Made by a program: the position numbers and the translations under genes
Notes under the pieces: model-generated
Told to the model about the DNA's origin: nothing
The model's input: the letters and a program-made list of their open reading frames with translations, nothing else
The model's database searches: none
Assembly (NCBI GenBank): GCA_024760905.1
Contig: CM045734.1
Span: 41,243,564-41,307,563 of the forward strand
Direction: 5' to 3'
Length of the DNA: 64,000 nt
Source: Plotosus lineatus
Lineage: Eukaryota > Chordata > Actinopteri > Siluriformes > Plotosidae
In this document: positions 1-64,000 of the stretch, piece by piece
How positions within the stretch are numbered: position 1 is the stretch's first letter
How the letters are laid out: the number at the start of each line of letters is the position of its first letter

Positions 1-172
1 CGAGAGTAGAGTACACCCTGGACAGCTCTCCAAGCCATCACAGGGCAAAAACATGCTGACGACTATGCAGCCTACTCTTGATGAAAGTCAGCAATGGTTC
101 TTTTATATGAACCTCTCACCATAGACAGTGAGAGGTGTGGCCGGCCTTTGAGAACCCTATTAACTGTACTGC
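1..172 (-). repeat. SINE core copy, type 2 tail, cut by window edge
   Basis: Minus-strand copy of the SINE whose core reads CACTGTCTATGGTGAGAGG and CAAAGGCCGGCCA in complement. The low end holds the tail block with ACACCCTGGACAGCT that defines the type 2 variant. The tRNA-like head is not clear at the high end. Confidence 0.55.
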
Positions 173-672
173 AACAAATTGTTCAAACACTTTACTTTAT
201 ATATGTCTTGCCTATTGTCAAGTGATCCTCGAATCATGTTTCATATTTTTCTCCTTACTTAAAAAAAGATAGCATGTCTGATGTTCATAGTTTCAATCTG
301 CTATTCAGAAATAACACACCGACCAATAGGAATTAAGTATTCAACAAAAATGTGTAAAGGCTAAAATATTATGATCTGTAAAGGAATGTATGATGTACAG
401 TCATGCAACGTTAACAACTCATGTTTTTCTTTTGACATGTGCACTGTTACAAGACTCATTGATACCTGATCATGCACAGGTGGGTTGGAAATACCTATAC
501 ACTTACCTACTGTATTGTCAAAGTGAATAAATTAACAAACGAAAATTAACCGAATGTTCCAATTAAGATCAAGGGACTATTGCATATACAGTATCCTGAT
601 ATAGTATAGATATAAATCAAATTATAGATTTACAATTATAGATGCAAACAAATCAAAGCAAATAGTACTTAC

Positions 673-63337
<62,665 letters not shown>

Positions 63338-63563
63338 CTGCATGACCACAAAATACATTTTTATTACTGTCCCATCCAATTTCATCTTCTAGTTTACATT
63401 CAGGGTCTTGAGAGGACACACACTGAAAAAACTGACCAATTAAATATGAATGTGGATTTCAACATACGTGTACATCAGATATGTATCTTTGCACAGTCGA
63501 TAATGTAAATAAAAAAAATCTTTAATAGCTCAAACTAATCTCATATATATATATAAACACACA

Positions 63564-63604
<41 letters not shown>

Positions 63605-64000
63605 TTATTTTATTCCGACTACCATATTGAAACAAACAAACAGCCTCACACAGATGTAATTATTATTTAATCCATGCTGTGAAAAGCAATTTTTCATTTT
63701 TTTTTCAAGATTAGAGAACCAAGAGAGTATAGGAAATTCTCAAATTTTGTAGGCTTTCTCCACAGAAAGCAATTCCATGTGGATGACAATTAACATTTGC
63801 ACTAATGCCACCCACTAAAGCTCGCCGGAAGAAAAGGTCATACATCTTCCTTCCATTCAACGCTACGAATGATTTGATGGAGGAGCTACGCTAGGATGCT
63901 TAGCGTGACATTTAGCACTCTTTGTTGAACAGTCGACAGATTTTCGTTGTTATGCTAATTCTACCCAGATGTGCACAGCAGTGCACTAGCATGTTAGCAG
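63338..64000. other. intron upstream of e1, with a (CA)n microsatellite
   Basis: TA then CA repeats at 63543-63601; otherwise unassigned intron. The preceding coding exon is not in the window. Confidence 0.6.

Overview
This window is vertebrate nuclear DNA, most likely from a ray-finned fish. It is an internal slice of one giant gene, adgrv1 (VLGR1/GPR98, the very large adhesion GPCR of the ankle-link complex in inner-ear hair cells and the periciliary complex of photoreceptors), read on the minus strand. I could place 31 coding exons (numbered e1-e31 in transcript order, from 63.3 kb down to 0.67 kb). Every junction has GT/AG signals and matching codon phases, giving 7,849 nt, or about 2,616 codons, with no stop. 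The order matches what I remember of human ADGRV1: about ten Calx-beta repeats, the LamG/pentraxin-like domain (e18-e19), then about nine more Calx-beta repeats. The signal-peptide exon lies beyond 64 kb. The EAR/EPTP repeats, GAIN domain and seven-helix region lie beyond the low-coordinate edge. No promoter, start codon, poly(A) site or second cellular gene is visible.

Everything else is intron, about 88% of the window, and it is unusually rich in transposable elements. The elements I can support are: (i) seven copies of one RTE-clade non-LTR retrotransposon, three of them long (20.3-23.3, 32.1-35.5 and 58.4-61.5 kb), all broken, with 14-20 bp target-site duplications at four copies; (ii) a second non-LTR retrotransposon relic at 38.6-40.5 kb; (iii) several tRNA-headed SINE families, one of which carries both ends of the RTE element; (iv) Tc1/mariner elements, including a well-preserved 1.55 kb copy at 25.4-27.0 kb with one in-frame stop in its DD34E transposase; (v) Tigger/pogo-like and hAT-like non-autonomous elements, some keeping pieces of transposase; (vi) many (CA)n, (GT)n, (TA)n and (ATT)n microsatellites and a 70-bp minisatellite inside a DNA transposon.

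Regional layout (plus-strand coordinates): 0.6-10.1 kb exons e31-e23 with RTE fragments and SINEs; 10.1-19.6 kb exons e22-e17, including the LamG exons, among SINE and Tigger insertions; 19.6-28.8 kb exons e16-e12 with a long RTE copy nested in a DNA element and the Tc1 element; 28.8-48.1 kb exons e11-e3 with the second long RTE copy, the split LINE and a minisatellite; 48.1-64 kb exons e2 and e1 separated by a 13.7 kb intron holding RTE, Tc1, Tigger, MITE and hAT insertions.

Nothing here looks like a new multi-gene system. The most interesting signals are the SINE/RTE partnership (a shared core with interchangeable 3' tails and RTE-like target duplications), the readable order of nested insertions, the well-preserved IR/DR Tc1 element, and a cysteine-bearing PAN/apple-like insert inside one Calx-beta region of ADGRV1.
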